Shown here piece after piece: positions 1 to 11,111 of a DNA stretch of 64,000 bases. Below the pieces are notes generated by a model. It ran no database searches, was not told where the DNA came from, and was given only the letters and a program-made list of their open reading frames with translations. This stretch comes from Capniomyces stellatus (taxonomy: Eukaryota > Kickxellomycota > Harpellomycetes > Harpellales > Legeriomycetaceae). The stretch spans positions 1 to 64,000 of the forward strand of contig LUVW01000047.1 of NCBI GenBank assembly GCA_001661515.1. Reading direction: 5' to 3'. How positions within the stretch are numbered: the first letter of the stretch is position 1; each line of letters begins with the position of its first letter. The position numbers and the translations under genes were made by a program.

Positions 1-140
1 TCTGCTCTATTTTCAACTTTTGACCCTCTAAGCACAGATTTACTCGATCCTAGTATGTATACTTGGACTGCCCTGTTCTTGTTGTCAAAGACAAACACGC
101 TATGCTTCTTGGAGTGCGGTGATTTTTTAGACTTGGGCAT
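1..140 (-). CDS. 5' fragment of a second Reb1-like gene copy, cut by the window edge
   Basis: On the minus strand an ATG at 140 opens 46 codons identical to the start of the Reb1-like protein encoded from 10972, beginning MPKSKKSPHSKKHS. The reading frame is still open at base 1, so this could be a full second gene or a truncated duplicate. Upstream it has the same promoter and LINE tail as the intact copy. No independent evidence of function is available. Confidence 0.6.
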   Translation of the reverse strand, partial: MPKSKKSPHSKKHSVFVFDNKNRAVQVYILGSSKSVLRGSKVENRA

Positions 141-603
141 TCCAGAGGCCAAAACAGCTAGTATAATAAAGTATAAAGTATAAAGTGTAAAGTATAAAAT
201 TGTAACTGACTGTGACTGTAAAGGTATATAAAAAAAGCAAACTCGAGTGAAATAGTAACAATTAGACCCGAATTTTTAACACAACTTGAAATCGAAAGAA
301 AAAAAGTCAGCTCGATTTAGACTAAATGCACGATGTTTATTGGATTCTCCATCGTGATTTTTTCAACTATTTCGTTTTATTTGTGTGGTTTATTGGTATA
401 TCTCTTTATCGTGTTTTAACTGTTTTTTTTAATACATTTTTTTATTTTATTATTGAAATTTGTTTTTAGCTTTTTTATTTTAATTAGGTGGTTTATTGGC
501 AACAGAATCAACACATCGAAATATGTAATATCAATCATTACTTTAAAGGTACTGCCTTTTTGATATATTAAACTTTACTTGCTAGTACCACTTTGATTAA
601 TTA
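1..603. repeat. Left arm of a 603-bp inverted repeat
   Basis: Read as reverse complement, bases 1–603 match 10509–11111. Position x pairs with 11112 minus x, and I saw no mismatch in the stretches compared base by base. The match stops at 604 (a versus g). The arm holds the first 46 codons of the Reb1-like gene, its promoter, and the 3' tail and last codons of a LINE. The arm may continue beyond the window edge. It is either a real recent inverted duplication or an assembly artefact. Confidence 0.9.
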
Positions 604-1640
604 AGTTATCCATACCTGATGGGCATTGGTTCAGGGAGATTGGTGCAAATCTATTGTTGTTTTTTATTTCTTCCTTTTCCTCCATTTTTTTGATATTAAC
701 TTTTCGGTTTACAACCGCTGTTAATCTAGTCGCTTTGGTCTTTATCAGCGACACTACGGGGAAATGGTCACTAAGATCTGCATTGGTTAATGTTCCTGCC
801 TTTATAGGATATCCTGTTTGCGGTGTATAAAAGATATGGTCCAACATCCTCCCCATTCTTTGGCCATTCAGCCTGGATCCTGGCGAGTTATTGGTACGGA
901 CTTTATCAATCCAACTCCCTTTTTTTTTGTTCAGCTGATTGCTGCCTGTGAATTCATATTTAGGCCCCCCATCAGCAACAGTCTGGTATCTCTGTTTTTT
1001 TTCCTTTCTTTTTGTATAAACTTTTCAACCGCTGTTTTGGTTGATGTTCTTTGAGCTGTTGTATGCGGCATATGCACATTCACTATTATCCATTCAATAT
1101 TTTCATTAGTGAAAGATTGGCCCCGAACTTTGCTAGTCATTAAAAATGGTTCTGATATAATCTCAAGGATGTTCAGCCCACTGTCCTTTTTAACACTAGT
1201 TATTAGGCCTGTGCCATTTTTCACTAATCGTTCTTTTGCTTCAATTCATGTATATCCGCGGATAAAACATTGTTTGGATTTCTCCGTCAGATGTGTTTCC
1301 TGAAGACAGAAAATCGTGGGTTTAACTCTGCCAAGCAATAGGTCAAATTCCTCCTTTTTATGTTGGAGTGAACGTATATTGTAGGTCACTACTTTTATAA
1401 TCTCCTGTCAGTTACTAAAAATCGGTGTTGACTCCCCAGTTGTTTTGGGCAAGTTTCTTCTCTCTTTCTTTTTACGGTCACGTCTGATTTTGCATCTCAG
1501 TGAACGCTGGAATTTGATTTTTTCAGCTAAGAATGTGATTGTTGTTTTCTAACTTTGGAGCTGGTATTTTCGATATGTCTGCATTTTTTATATCGAGTTC
1601 ATTTTGTGCAAATCTCTTGATATATACGGTCTTTTAAAAG
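370..1640 (-). mobile_element. Decayed, internally deleted LINE-type retrotransposon
   Basis: Read on the minus strand, a lysine-rich tail of a first reading frame (about 1640–1440) is followed by an AP-type endonuclease domain (about 1400–740). The chain then joins directly to the C-terminal peptide APISLNQCP (about 650–575) and to a 3' UTR ending near 370 in repeated CCAATAAACCAC + A-rich units. The whole reverse transcriptase region found in related elements is missing. The endonuclease is broken by an in-frame stop near 1250 and a frameshift near 930. The C-terminal peptide and 3' tail match the LINE at 57779–59206, so the two belong to one family or to sister families. The 5' boundary is uncertain. 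Confidence 0.75.
575..1400 (-). pseudogene. LINE endonuclease remnant fused to the ORF2 C-terminal peptide
   Basis: Endonuclease–exonuclease–phosphatase motifs are visible in order on the minus strand: YNIRSLQHK, then FCLQETHL (catalytic Glu), then LLLMGGLNMNS at the usual GDFN site (altered), then LDHIFYT and SDHFPVV (the terminal Asp-His pair). The pieces lie in different frames or are separated by stops: a TGA follows the segment ending IRGYT, and a frame change occurs near 930. From about 856 to 575 the frame is open and runs from the end of the endonuclease straight into the element's terminal peptide. This is not an active enzyme gene. Confidence 0.75.
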
Positions 1641-1855
1641 TTGTTAATCTGGACTATTATTTATTTGATTAATTGAGAATTTGCTCTCAGGATTATTAAT
1701 ATAGATTATTGTATTTGTTTTTAATAATTTAACGTATTTTATTTTTGTTAGCGTCAACTTTGATGAAATAAATAAATAACGGGATTTCTTTTAAAACAAA
1801 TACAAGTGATTTTTAGTATTTTTACACTACTATAAATTCTAAGTTGGCAATGGAT

Positions 1856-3103
1856 TTATGCTTCAATAACCAATTTGGTTGTTCTGTCTTTTGGCTGAAC
1901 CGAGGACTCTGCAACTTTACGAATGACATCCAAGTAGTTTGGACCAGGGGTAACTTTTCCTAGCACGGCATAGTCAGAGGCACCGGTGCATGATGGGATT
2001 TGTCCTGGACGGCCAAAGATACATTCATGTCCAACTAACGCAAACATAGCTGCTTCTTTGCATGAGGCTGGTAGTCCGGATTGTTTGATGGTCAGCAGTG
2101 TGATTGTGGTGCCTGGAAGTCCTTTCTTTAATCCCTCCATTATCACTGGGTTGAATGCACCACCTCCGTGAACGACGATCTCGTCAATGTCGCCATTAGA
2201 GAAGTCCTTGTATGATTGTACAACTGAAGCAACAGTAAGCTCGGTGATGGTTGCAACAATGTCCTCAGGCGACAGACCCATAGCTTCACCCATGGCGATA
2301 ACCTCTTCTCCGTAGGAATCGCTGAACAGTTCTCTACCTGTAGTCTTTGGCAATGGCTTCTTGTAGTAAGGGTGTTCCATAAGTTTTGCTAGCAAGACTT
2401 CGTTAACAGTTCCTTTCTTAGCCATGCAGCCGTCTTCATCAAATTGCTTCTCACCATTGGTAAAGTGACGAATAGCAAGATCAATCAATACGTTGGCTGG
2501 ACCTTGATCAAAAGCACTTGAGGTGACGTTTCCGTTTTCCATTTTAACAATGGTGGTGTTTGAGATGCCACCAAAGTTTTGGTAAGCACGGGTTTTTCCT
2601 TCTTCGGCGCACAACACTACGTCCAAGAATGAAGTCAATGGTGCACCTTGGCCACCATAGACCATGTCTGTTACTCTCATATCATTAACAATAGTCTTTC
2701 CTGTTTCTTTCATGATGACGGCGGACTCTCCATTTTGCCATGTTGACTTGACTTCAGAGCTTGCGTCAACTTGATGCCACATTGTTTGGCCGTGAGGTGC
2801 AATAACATCTACGTCGTCCAATGTCAAGTTGTTATTCTTCAAGAATACTATAATGGCGTCTGCAAATGCTTTTCCGACGATGAAATTTAGCTGTGTCAAG
2901 TCGGCTAGATCGGCTTTCTTTTCATTAATGATTCCTAGAATTCTAGACTTCAGTTTGGGGTCATGTACAACTTCTCCATGAGCAATAATCTTCATTGAAA
3001 GCTTTCCAAATCCTTCAGGTGTACGATCAAGTTGTTTAAACTCACACAAGGCCAGATCGATTCCATCAACCGATGTTCCACTGTTCATTCCAATTACACG
3101 CAT
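1856..3103 (-). CDS. Anhydro-N-acetylmuramic acid kinase family protein (AnmK-like)
   Basis: A 415-residue intronless protein of the AnmK sugar-kinase family (ASKHA fold). In bacteria AnmK hydrolyses and phosphorylates 1,6-anhydro-MurNAc during wall recycling. Family signatures occur in order: GMNSGTSVDGIDLAL at the N-terminus (phosphate-binding loop), APHGQTMWH, DMRVTDMVYGGQGAPL, NFGGISNTT, QGPANVLID, VVHGGGAFNPVIM and KEAAMFALVG. Length is slightly above the bacterial norm of about 370. The start at 3103 places the phosphate motif five residues in, as in bacterial homologues. A TATAAA-like element sits about 70 bp upstream. Fungi make no peptidoglycan, so the substrate may be scavenged bacterial anhydro-sugar or something unknown. 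Family membership is clear; physiological role is not. Confidence 0.88.
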   Translation of the reverse strand: MRVIGMNSGTSVDGIDLALCEFKQLDRTPEGFGKLSMKIIAHGEVVHDPKLKSRILGIINEKKADLADLTQLNFIVGKAFADAIIVFLKNNNLTLDDVDVIAPHGQTMWHQVDASSEVKSTWQNGESAVIMKETGKTIVNDMRVTDMVYGGQGAPLTSFLDVVLCAEEGKTRAYQNFGGISNTTIVKMENGNVTSSAFDQGPANVLIDLAIRHFTNGEKQFDEDGCMAKKGTVNEVLLAKLMEHPYYKKPLPKTTGRELFSDSYGEEVIAMGEAMGLSPEDIVATITELTVASVVQSYKDFSNGDIDEIVVHGGGAFNPVIMEGLKKGLPGTTITLLTIKQSGLPASCKEAAMFALVGHECIFGRPGQIPSCTGASDYAVLGKVTPGPNYLDVIRKVAESSVQPKDRTTKLVIEA

Positions 3104-3184
3104 GATTAATATTGATCTGGGCTGATACGCTTTAGTTGCAACTTGATGTTAATAAAACGGTTATGTCTACTTTATAAAAGCTAG

Positions 3185-3252
3185 GAGATTTTTATGAATA
3201 TCACTGAGATTTTTATGAATATCACTGAGATTTTTATGAATATCACTGAGAT
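3185..3252. repeat. Three tandem 21-bp repeats upstream of the AnmK-like gene
   Basis: The unit gagatttttatgaatatcact (21 bp, last base shown as t) occurs three times head to tail at 3185, 3206 and 3227, followed by a partial copy. It lies about 80–150 bp upstream of the AnmK-like start codon, where regulatory sites could be. No function can be assigned. Confidence 0.85.
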
Positions 3253-6200
3253 TTTTTTTGCTTTTTATGCTTGCTTTTATATACTTTTGAACTTTTAAAA
3301 TTTTGAACTTTTGAGCATCTCTGGTCTTAGTTTAAATTGGTGTTTAAAACTGGACTAAGCGTTTAATTGATATTTATTTCATTAAGGGAGCTATGGTTAA
3401 GCCAGTTTTTTAATCCAAGTTAAAGGTGGGCTTGGAAAATTGACAAGAAACAAAATTATTTATGTTTGAAAGTTAGTAGGCTAATTATCCGGTCATTTAG
3501 CTTACTTCTTTTCACTCAGCTTTTTTAGTCCTGATGGTTGTTTTTTGCATGATACTGACTCTCAACGCTATTTTTCATTGGCTAACATTTTTTAACTTTT
3601 CGTTTTACGTTTTTCTTGCAGCCAACTTGCTATTTCTTTTTTTATTATTGAGATTTAGCTTGCAACTTTTATATCTGCGTTTACTTTTTACTATCCCAAC
3701 TAGTCAATTAACTCACCTTAATTATAAACCAATGCCAAAGCTTTCGAGATAAAAAGATAAATTATTGCCACGGAGCTTTCCTAAAACAAGGGGTAACAGC
3801 ACAAATTATCCCCAAAACTACTCATCTCCTTTGGAATTACAGTTTGGTTATTTCTATTTGCCATTAAAATAAAAACTGAGCTGGTAATTTGAAACTTCAG
3901 GAGTATTGAAAAAAACACTATAATCTCGAAACCCTGACTTTTTTTCAAATAGCTTTCCAATTCGTGCTAATAAAACATAAACTTTAATTTTGCGCTGATA
4001 AGCAAATTACTCGAACATTGGATCCCCTGTTTGTATTGTTTCAGGTTTCTACATTAGAATGTGTGTATTTATTACCAATAATAAATGTCCGAATAAACAC
4101 TTATATTTAAAATCAAATACCCAATAATTGGCAGACTATTCTAAACAATAGGCGAATGCATCTCTATTTTATAATGTATTACAAAACCAAAATACACAAC
4201 TTAATAGCCACTAAAAATCTTGGTGAAATAAAGTAGCTCCACGTAATCGTAACAAGGCTTAAATAATTTTAGAATGATTATGTTTTTGGTAGCTATAAAA
4301 AAAAAGTATTATAGTATGTTTCATTACTTTACAAAAACAGGATTGGATGATAGTGCTCTACCAAAAAGGTAAATTTAGCTGAATAAATCAAACAAAAAAA
4401 CGTCGAAACAGTAAGATGGCTTGATAGTACAATAAAAGCAGCCAACATATAGCTATTGTGCTGGTCTGTTCATCAAGTAGGACAAGTAATAATAACATGT
4501 GATTTTCCCAACTCTCTTCAGCTTGGTTTTGCTGTTTAATTAAGGAGGAATAAGTTAGCAAACCTACTTGCTTAAAGATTTGACGTTTCTAGCATGCTTG
4601 TATATTGGTATCAATCTGTATTCTCTTTATTGCGCTGAAATAGCGATTTTATATCTCTGTACATTTGAGATAAGGTGTTTTGGTAGCTCGAAATGAAAAC
4701 CATTTGATATTCCCAAGCCCTTAAAAGTGGCGGTAAAATTGGTTTACAAGAAGATATACTTTTCAGCATTAGTTTTGGAAGTTTTAATATGTAAATGGTA
4801 TTTTTCTCAAAAAGGCAAAAGTATCAAATATACTCTTACAATAAAAAAACAATGGTATCAGCATCATCCAAAAAAAAGACAATATATCAACAATTAAAAG
4901 TAGCATCTTGGTTGTATTATGCCAATATACTTCAGTGACTTGCTGGTGAAAATAAATATTCCACATACTGTCATCAATATCGGGGGGTTCTTATTCAAGA
5001 ATGGATCTCCAAACAATCTTGTGTTTTTCTAGTTTTGGATACAGTGAACTTCTTTTATATGGCTGAACTCTACTAGACCCTTTGCCGCAATGGCATTACT
5101 CACACAGCTAACAACTGTTGTGCGAGTTTAATAATATACTACTTAATTAATTAGTTCACTGCTTGCGTATATCCATCAATGTTGGCACCAATTTTAGAAT
5201 GTTTTATACGCATTCAGTAGGACCTCGGCTTGCATCATATCTTTTAAGCAGTTGATGTGTGCCGCCAAGCTATTTACCACAGCTTTATAATGGGGTTTTG
5301 GTATCACGCAGTGATAGCTAGCTTGGAAGGCCGCTTAAGTATACGCTTTTGAGATATATTTTCTGAAAATAGTTTATTCCTGATGTAAACGCTAATTAGC
5401 TTCTACTCAATTTTTAAAAAAAAGTGATAATAGCCTGTTTATGTATTTGCTTTTGCCTATTTAGAAAGAGGTAGCCACTACCAAAATGAGATCCAAATGG
5501 CTGATGTGCCAGATTTACTAGTGTACTAGTGAGTTTCGCTTGTTTTTACAAGTATTTGAACTAGCGAGGCCTTCACAATACTTGAACGCTGGCTATATGT
5601 TATGGATTTATTTATATTTTTAACCTTATTTTTTACTTAAAACAATCAGGCCAAGATCGACATCAGCAGGCACAGCCACTATTGACGTATAAAAAGTAAA
5701 CTGATTCAGTTTGAAGCTGTGAAGCGGAATGACCAGTTGCATTGACAAAATGTATCGCATTTCAGTTATTAGTAATACAAGTATGAAACAAAATATACTC
5801 GGATATAACTTCGGGAGGCAAATAAACTTACCCCTTTCCCTCCACCAAATTCAACTTTGCAGTGAGGTTTTTTTGAAAAGAATTTCTAAAACTAAATCAT
5901 GGAATGTTATAGGATGTCCGGCGCAATAAAAAGACACGCTGATTTAGGGCTGGTTAAACATATTTTGCTGTTGAGATAGTTACACAATAACAATAACATT
6001 ATTTCAATTGAACAGTGCAGAAAAGACACGAATTGGTTGAGTTGGTGGGAAGTAGAGTTTTTTCAGCATTGTTTTTGTTGGTAATTCAACTTTTCCTCAA
6101 ATGGTTTGATGACTAACATTTGTGGTAATTTATGTTTTTTATTAGCTGAGCTCTCAAACTCAATTACTTTATGAGGTTGCACACAATAAATATTGGATAT

Positions 6201-8835
6201 AGCTGAAGAGTATTACTAACATTGCTGGATTTTACTAATACACATCATTAATAAAGATCGATTAAAGACGTGAAGATGAAACACTTAGTTTAAACAAGGG
6301 GAGGTGGGTAAACCTTGTTTACTCGATTGTACAAATTGAATAGTAAACAAACTTGGTCCTTTATTTTTGAAAGCAAACAAGAAATTAGCTGCGTATTGAT
6401 TAGATGCAGTTCTGTTTGGTTTATTTGAAGAACTAATACACTAAAAAAAAGTTGGATAGAAAGCGCCTAAATAGACGCACTAATCTACTTTGTGATATTA
6501 GCATATTAAAATATGTTGATGTAGCAGTTTTGTATAAATGCAAAAAAAGGACATGTATTATATAAAATTGAGTAAAAAAAACAACATAAATGGTTATTTT
6601 TAGCTAAACAAACAGAAATCGACAACCAAGGCAGGTTTGATACTTTGAAAAAAAGCAGTAAGCTAAGCTCGATAACATTAGCGTACTAGAAAGTTTAATG
6701 GTCGAATGGTTGAATAGAGCTGAATGTCTGTATAACCATGTTGTTGAATGTCTGTATAACCGTGTTGTTGAATGTCTGTATACCCGGGTTGTTGGATGTC
6801 TGAATAGTAGTGTTTTAATGTTTGTAGTTCAATTGATATTTTGATATATAAATAAAGAGCTAGTTGTTGTCATCTATAATAAATAATTGTTGGAAACATC
6901 AAAAATCAAACAACGATTTGAAATTATTAAATCTGAAGTTCCAAACTGTAAACACTTGTTCGGCTTTCATTAAAACAAAGATAGATGTGTTTTGCGTAGC
7001 TTTTGCAGCCAAAGTTCCACAACAACAAAATTATGTCCGTAAACCATATTACGATTTTTATTACGGCTACTTGTCGGTTTAAAAACCTTGATGTTTATGC
7101 TGAAACACAGTTAGGCTTAGAAAGTACAAATTGTAAATAAAGTGATCTCAATCAGCACCAATAGAACAGAGCAAGTATCAACATTTAGATAGAGTTATTG
7201 GCAAGATTAGTACTGGGCGGCCATATTCAACTCTATTCCCAAGATTTTATTATCGAAAGCCTACAAAATGCTATTCCAGCCCACTTTAAGACTTACAAAA
7301 CTTAAAAAAGTATAGCCACTTTCAATATAGCCAGAACTGACAGTGCTATTAATGCTTTAGAATTGTTACACTTGGGGTTGATTGATTTTGTAGCGATTTA
7401 CAACGTAGAATATTTGTTTTTTGTATGAGGTCGCATAGCTTGTGATCTTGGCTTTCATCGCACCAAACTATCAAGAGTCTGCTTAAACTCATACTTTTTT
7501 TATTGAGGTAACCAGTTGGTCTTTTCTTTTATTTTTGTAGAAAAATTAGACTTTAAACGAATCCCACAAGGTGTCAAAGCTTAAATGCATCTTTTAGAAA
7601 AGAAAGGATAATAACAGAAAAAAGAGTCGAGTTATCTAAATATAGACAATTTTGAAATAAGGGGTTAATTGAGCAAGTTCATTGTCATCGAATTAAAATG
7701 TCCGCGAAATTCATGTTATATGTAAAAGACATTAAAGTTCACGATTTTTGCTCAGGTTCGGCAAAGTAACACACAAACATTAAAAGACCAGTTCGAGTAA
7801 TTTAGATTTATTAATTACAGCAATTGGCCTGATCGATTTAGTCGAATGCAATATAATTAGGCGATAATTATGGAAAAGTGCGTGAAATATCGAAGCTTTA
7901 ATTGTGCTTTTAGAGATGATAATGGGTTTTTTTTTAGTTCAATGAAAAAAATAAATAATGAAAAGGGTTTTAAATAGGTATTACTAGTTGCAACGATAAA
8001 TTAATTTATCAAAAGTACACCAACCAATGGCCTTGCGAATAAAAAAAAAGCGATTCTGGCGTAGACTTCAAAACCAAAATTCGAAAGTAAACAGATATGT
8101 TGGATCTTTTTTTAACTTTGATATCTTTGTTAGCAATAATTCTGACACGAATTAAAATTAAGAATTTGAATAGCGATAGTTTTAATAGACGAAAGTGGGT
8201 GACTCTTTTTGGACAAGTCAAATCAGTTTAAATAAAATAAGTATCCGTTTTAATGTCCAAATTACATATAAAACAGATTGAAAAAATATGAATGGTGCTT
8301 TCATTGGCCAAATACATTAAGGAGTGGCCAAATCGATAATTCAAAAACTCTCCTGTATTACATAAGCAACTTCAATGGGTCTTTATTGCTGGAAAACCTT
8401 TAAAAGGATCGTAAACACCATCATACCATACAACATCATACAATATCATACAGCATCGTATCACTAAACACTTCACTTAATCACGCTTATTATTTTCAAA
8501 ATCTAAAACTAGTTGCGTTGACTAAAACAACTATTTTTTACAACTAGGACTTTCCCCCTCCTCAGAATCAAGCTAAAATGACGATTTGTGAAAAAGGTAC
8601 TTGGAATCAGGATTGCCATTTACATACTTGATAATAAATCTAAAAGGCAAAAAAAAAAGACAACTAAAACCCAAACCCAACTAATATAAAAGGAATGGCC
8701 ATTTCTCCGGGATATTTAGAATCTCAAGCTCAATCCTTTTGTTTCAACAAGTCAGACAAATATTTTTATTATACTTTCCTAACTTAATATTAACCGCCAA
8801 CTAATTTAATATATACAACCAAGTATCGTTCAGAC
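3253..8835. other. Gene-poor AT-rich intergenic region
   Basis: About 5.6 kb with only short, compositionally biased open frames (all under about 75 codons) and no recognisable domain, tRNA or element terminus. It contains a 24-bp tandem repeat at 6721–6807 and degenerate catcataccatac-type repeats near 8420–8465. The last 150 bases serve as promoter and leader for the MFS permease. Confidence 0.6.
6721..6807. repeat. 24-bp tandem repeat, about 3.5 copies
   Basis: Units beginning tgaatgtctgtataacc start at 6721, 6745 and 6769. The third is slightly diverged, and a partial fourth (tggatgtctgaatag) follows. Noncoding. Confidence 0.85.
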
Positions 8836-10395
8836 ATGGGTGATTCTAAATCAATTAAAGAGGAGGGAGAGAAGATCCAAGTCAATGAGGAGATGGTATT
8901 GACCGAGAGAGAACAACAAGTAGTCAAAAACTACTTGAAGAAGGTTGATTTTCGTATCATCCCTATCTTCTCGCTCATCTATCTCTTGGCTGTCATGGAT
9001 CGTGCCAACATTGGTGCCGCCTTGGTCAATGGTATTGTTGAAGCCCTGAGTCTTACATCAGCCCAACAAGCAAACGCAACCGTATTCTTCTTTGTAGCCT
9101 ATATTATTTGTGAAAGTAAGTATTTAAAGTTGAATTGTCATTTAAACAAAGTCTTAATATCATCTCAACAGGAATAGTATGTATGTATACTCAACTTACT
9201 AACACTTTCAAATGATTAACGTGTAGCCCCTTCAAACATCCTGCTCAAGAAATTCAGACCAAGTGTCTGGTTCTCATTCATCATCGTTGCCTGGTCAGTT
9301 ACCTGTGTCATCATGACATGGGCTAACTCTGCTGCCTACCTTCTAATTGCCAGAACCATTCTTGGAGCCTTTGAATCCGGTCTAACACCAGGAGTTGTTG
9401 GATACATGCCATACTGGTATGTCCGTTCAGAAATTGGATTCCGTATGTCTTTGTTCTTTGCTGCTGGTACAATGTCAGGAGTAATTGGTGGTGTTGCTGC
9501 TTTTGGTCTCATCCAAGTCAGAATTCCAGGAATCCAACCATATGCCGCCATCTTCCTTATCGAAGGTCTTGTATCTGTTATTGTCGGTATTGCCGCTTAC
9601 TTCCTTATTGTCGATTACCCAGATACCGCCAAATTCTTCACTCCAGAGGAACGTGAACTCTGCTTGCGTAGAGTCCGTAATGATCAAGGTTTGGGTTCAA
9701 AGACCAAGATGACATTCAGCCAAGCCATGTCCGCCTTGTTGGACTGGAAGATGTGGGTGTACGCTGTTATGTTCTACTGTGTAAATGTAAGCGGAGTAAC
9801 ACTTGGTGTGTTCAGTGCACCTATTATCAAGGGTATGGGTTACACTAGTATTCAAGCCACTCTGATGTCTTCAATTCCAAGTCTTGCAGGATTCTTTGGT
9901 CAAATTTTGAGTGGATTCACCATGGCAAGATTCCCATTGTGGTTGAACTCTGCCGTATATGCTGCAATCGCAGTTGTTGGGTTCGCAATTGTTGGATTTG
10001 CTGATATTTCCAACCCAGCTAAGCTCGCATGTTTGGCCGTCTGTGGTTTCGGAACATTCCCTAACATCCCTGTCATTGCCACATGGATGTCTGTAAACAT
10101 GGGTGGTATCTCCAAGCGTATGATTGCCTCAGCCATGACAGTCTCATTTGGTGGTATTGCAGGAGCAACCACTGCCAAGTTCTTCACCACCGCCGAAGCA
10201 CCAAAGTATGTCACAGGAAACACTGTAAACTTGGCTGTACTCTGCGTCATCATTGCTTGCGCAGTTCTCTTTAAGATTTTCTACATTTACGAAAACAACC
10301 GCCGTGATAACAACCCAGAAGATGTCTCGCATCTTTCCGAGGTTGAACAACGTAACCTTAACGACAAGCACCCACAATTCAGATACAGATCATAA
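8836..10395 (+). CDS. MFS permease, anion:cation symporter (allantoate/vitamin) family
   Basis: Two exons, 8836–9115 and 9227–10395, joined by a GT–AG intron with phase 1, give a 482-residue membrane transporter. The junction restores the family sequence reading YIICETPSNILLKKFRPS. Fungal Dal5/Tna1/Vht1-type carriers share the features seen here: a cytoplasmic N-terminus, VDFRIIPIFSLIYLLAVMDR before and in TM1, a DRANIGAA-type motif, and RTILGAFESGLTPGVVGYMPYWY in TM4. About 12 membrane segments are visible, with a central loop around residues 225–260. Family members import allantoate, nicotinate, biotin, pantothenate or similar organic anions. The exact substrate cannot be read from sequence. 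The protein sits in the plasma membrane by family expectation. Confidence 0.9.
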
Positions 10396-10508
10396 ATTCT
10401 ATTATTTTTTTGTTATTAAATCTCATTTAAATAATATCAATTTATTGGTTATTTTGTCACGCATTTAAATTTAAACCTAAATAAATTCTAAAATATTATT
10501 GAGCAAAC

Positions 10509-10742
10509 TAATTAATCAAAGTGGTACTAGCAAGTAAAGTTTAATATATCAAAAAGGCAGTACCTTTAAAGTAATGATTGATATTACATATTTCGATGTG
10601 TTGATTCTGTTGCCAATAAACCACCTAATTAAAATAAAAAAGCTAAAAACAAATTTCAATAATAAAATAAAAAAATGTATTAAAAAAAACAGTTAAAACA
10701 CGATAAAGAGATATACCAATAAACCACACAAATAAAACGAAA
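10509..10742 (+). mobile_element. LINE 3' tail fragment between the MFS and Reb1-like genes
   Basis: The fragment starts within the codons for the terminal peptide LINQSGTSK and its stop, then carries the 3' UTR. That UTR resembles the one of the 57779–59206 LINE (gtgttgattctgttgccaat versus gtgttgattttgttaccaat). It ends in two CCAATAAACCAC + AAATAAAA units at about 10611 and 10715. Only about 230 bp separate its end from the Reb1-like ATG, so it lies in or next to that promoter. Confidence 0.8.
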
Positions 10743-11111
10743 TAGTTGAAAAAATCACGATGGAGAATCCAATAAACATCGTGCATTTAGTCTAAATCGA
10801 GCTGACTTTTTTTCTTTCGATTTCAAGTTGTGTTAAAAATTCGGGTCTAATTGTTACTATTTCACTCGAGTTTGCTTTTTTTATATACCTTTACAGTCAC
10901 AGTCAGTTACAATTTTATACTTTACACTTTATACTTTATACTTTATTATACTAGCTGTTTTGGCCTCTGGAATGCCCAAGTCTAAAAAATCACCGCACTC
11001 CAAGAAGCATAGCGTGTTTGTCTTTGACAACAAGAACAGGGCAGTCCAAGTATACATACTAGGATCGAGTAAATCTGTGCTTAGAGGGTCAAAAGTTGAA
11101 AATAGAGCAGA
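10509..11111. repeat. Right arm of the 603-bp inverted repeat
   Basis: This is the inverted partner of bases 1–603. On its left the homology begins inside the last codons of the LINE coding region, about 110 bp after the MFS stop codon. On its right it runs 140 bases into the Reb1-like coding sequence, limited only by the window start in the other arm. Confidence 0.9.

Noticed and set aside
3534..3752. 72-codon very hydrophobic frame
   Set aside because: Hydrophobicity follows from T-rich DNA; no membrane-protein family or gene signals were recognised.
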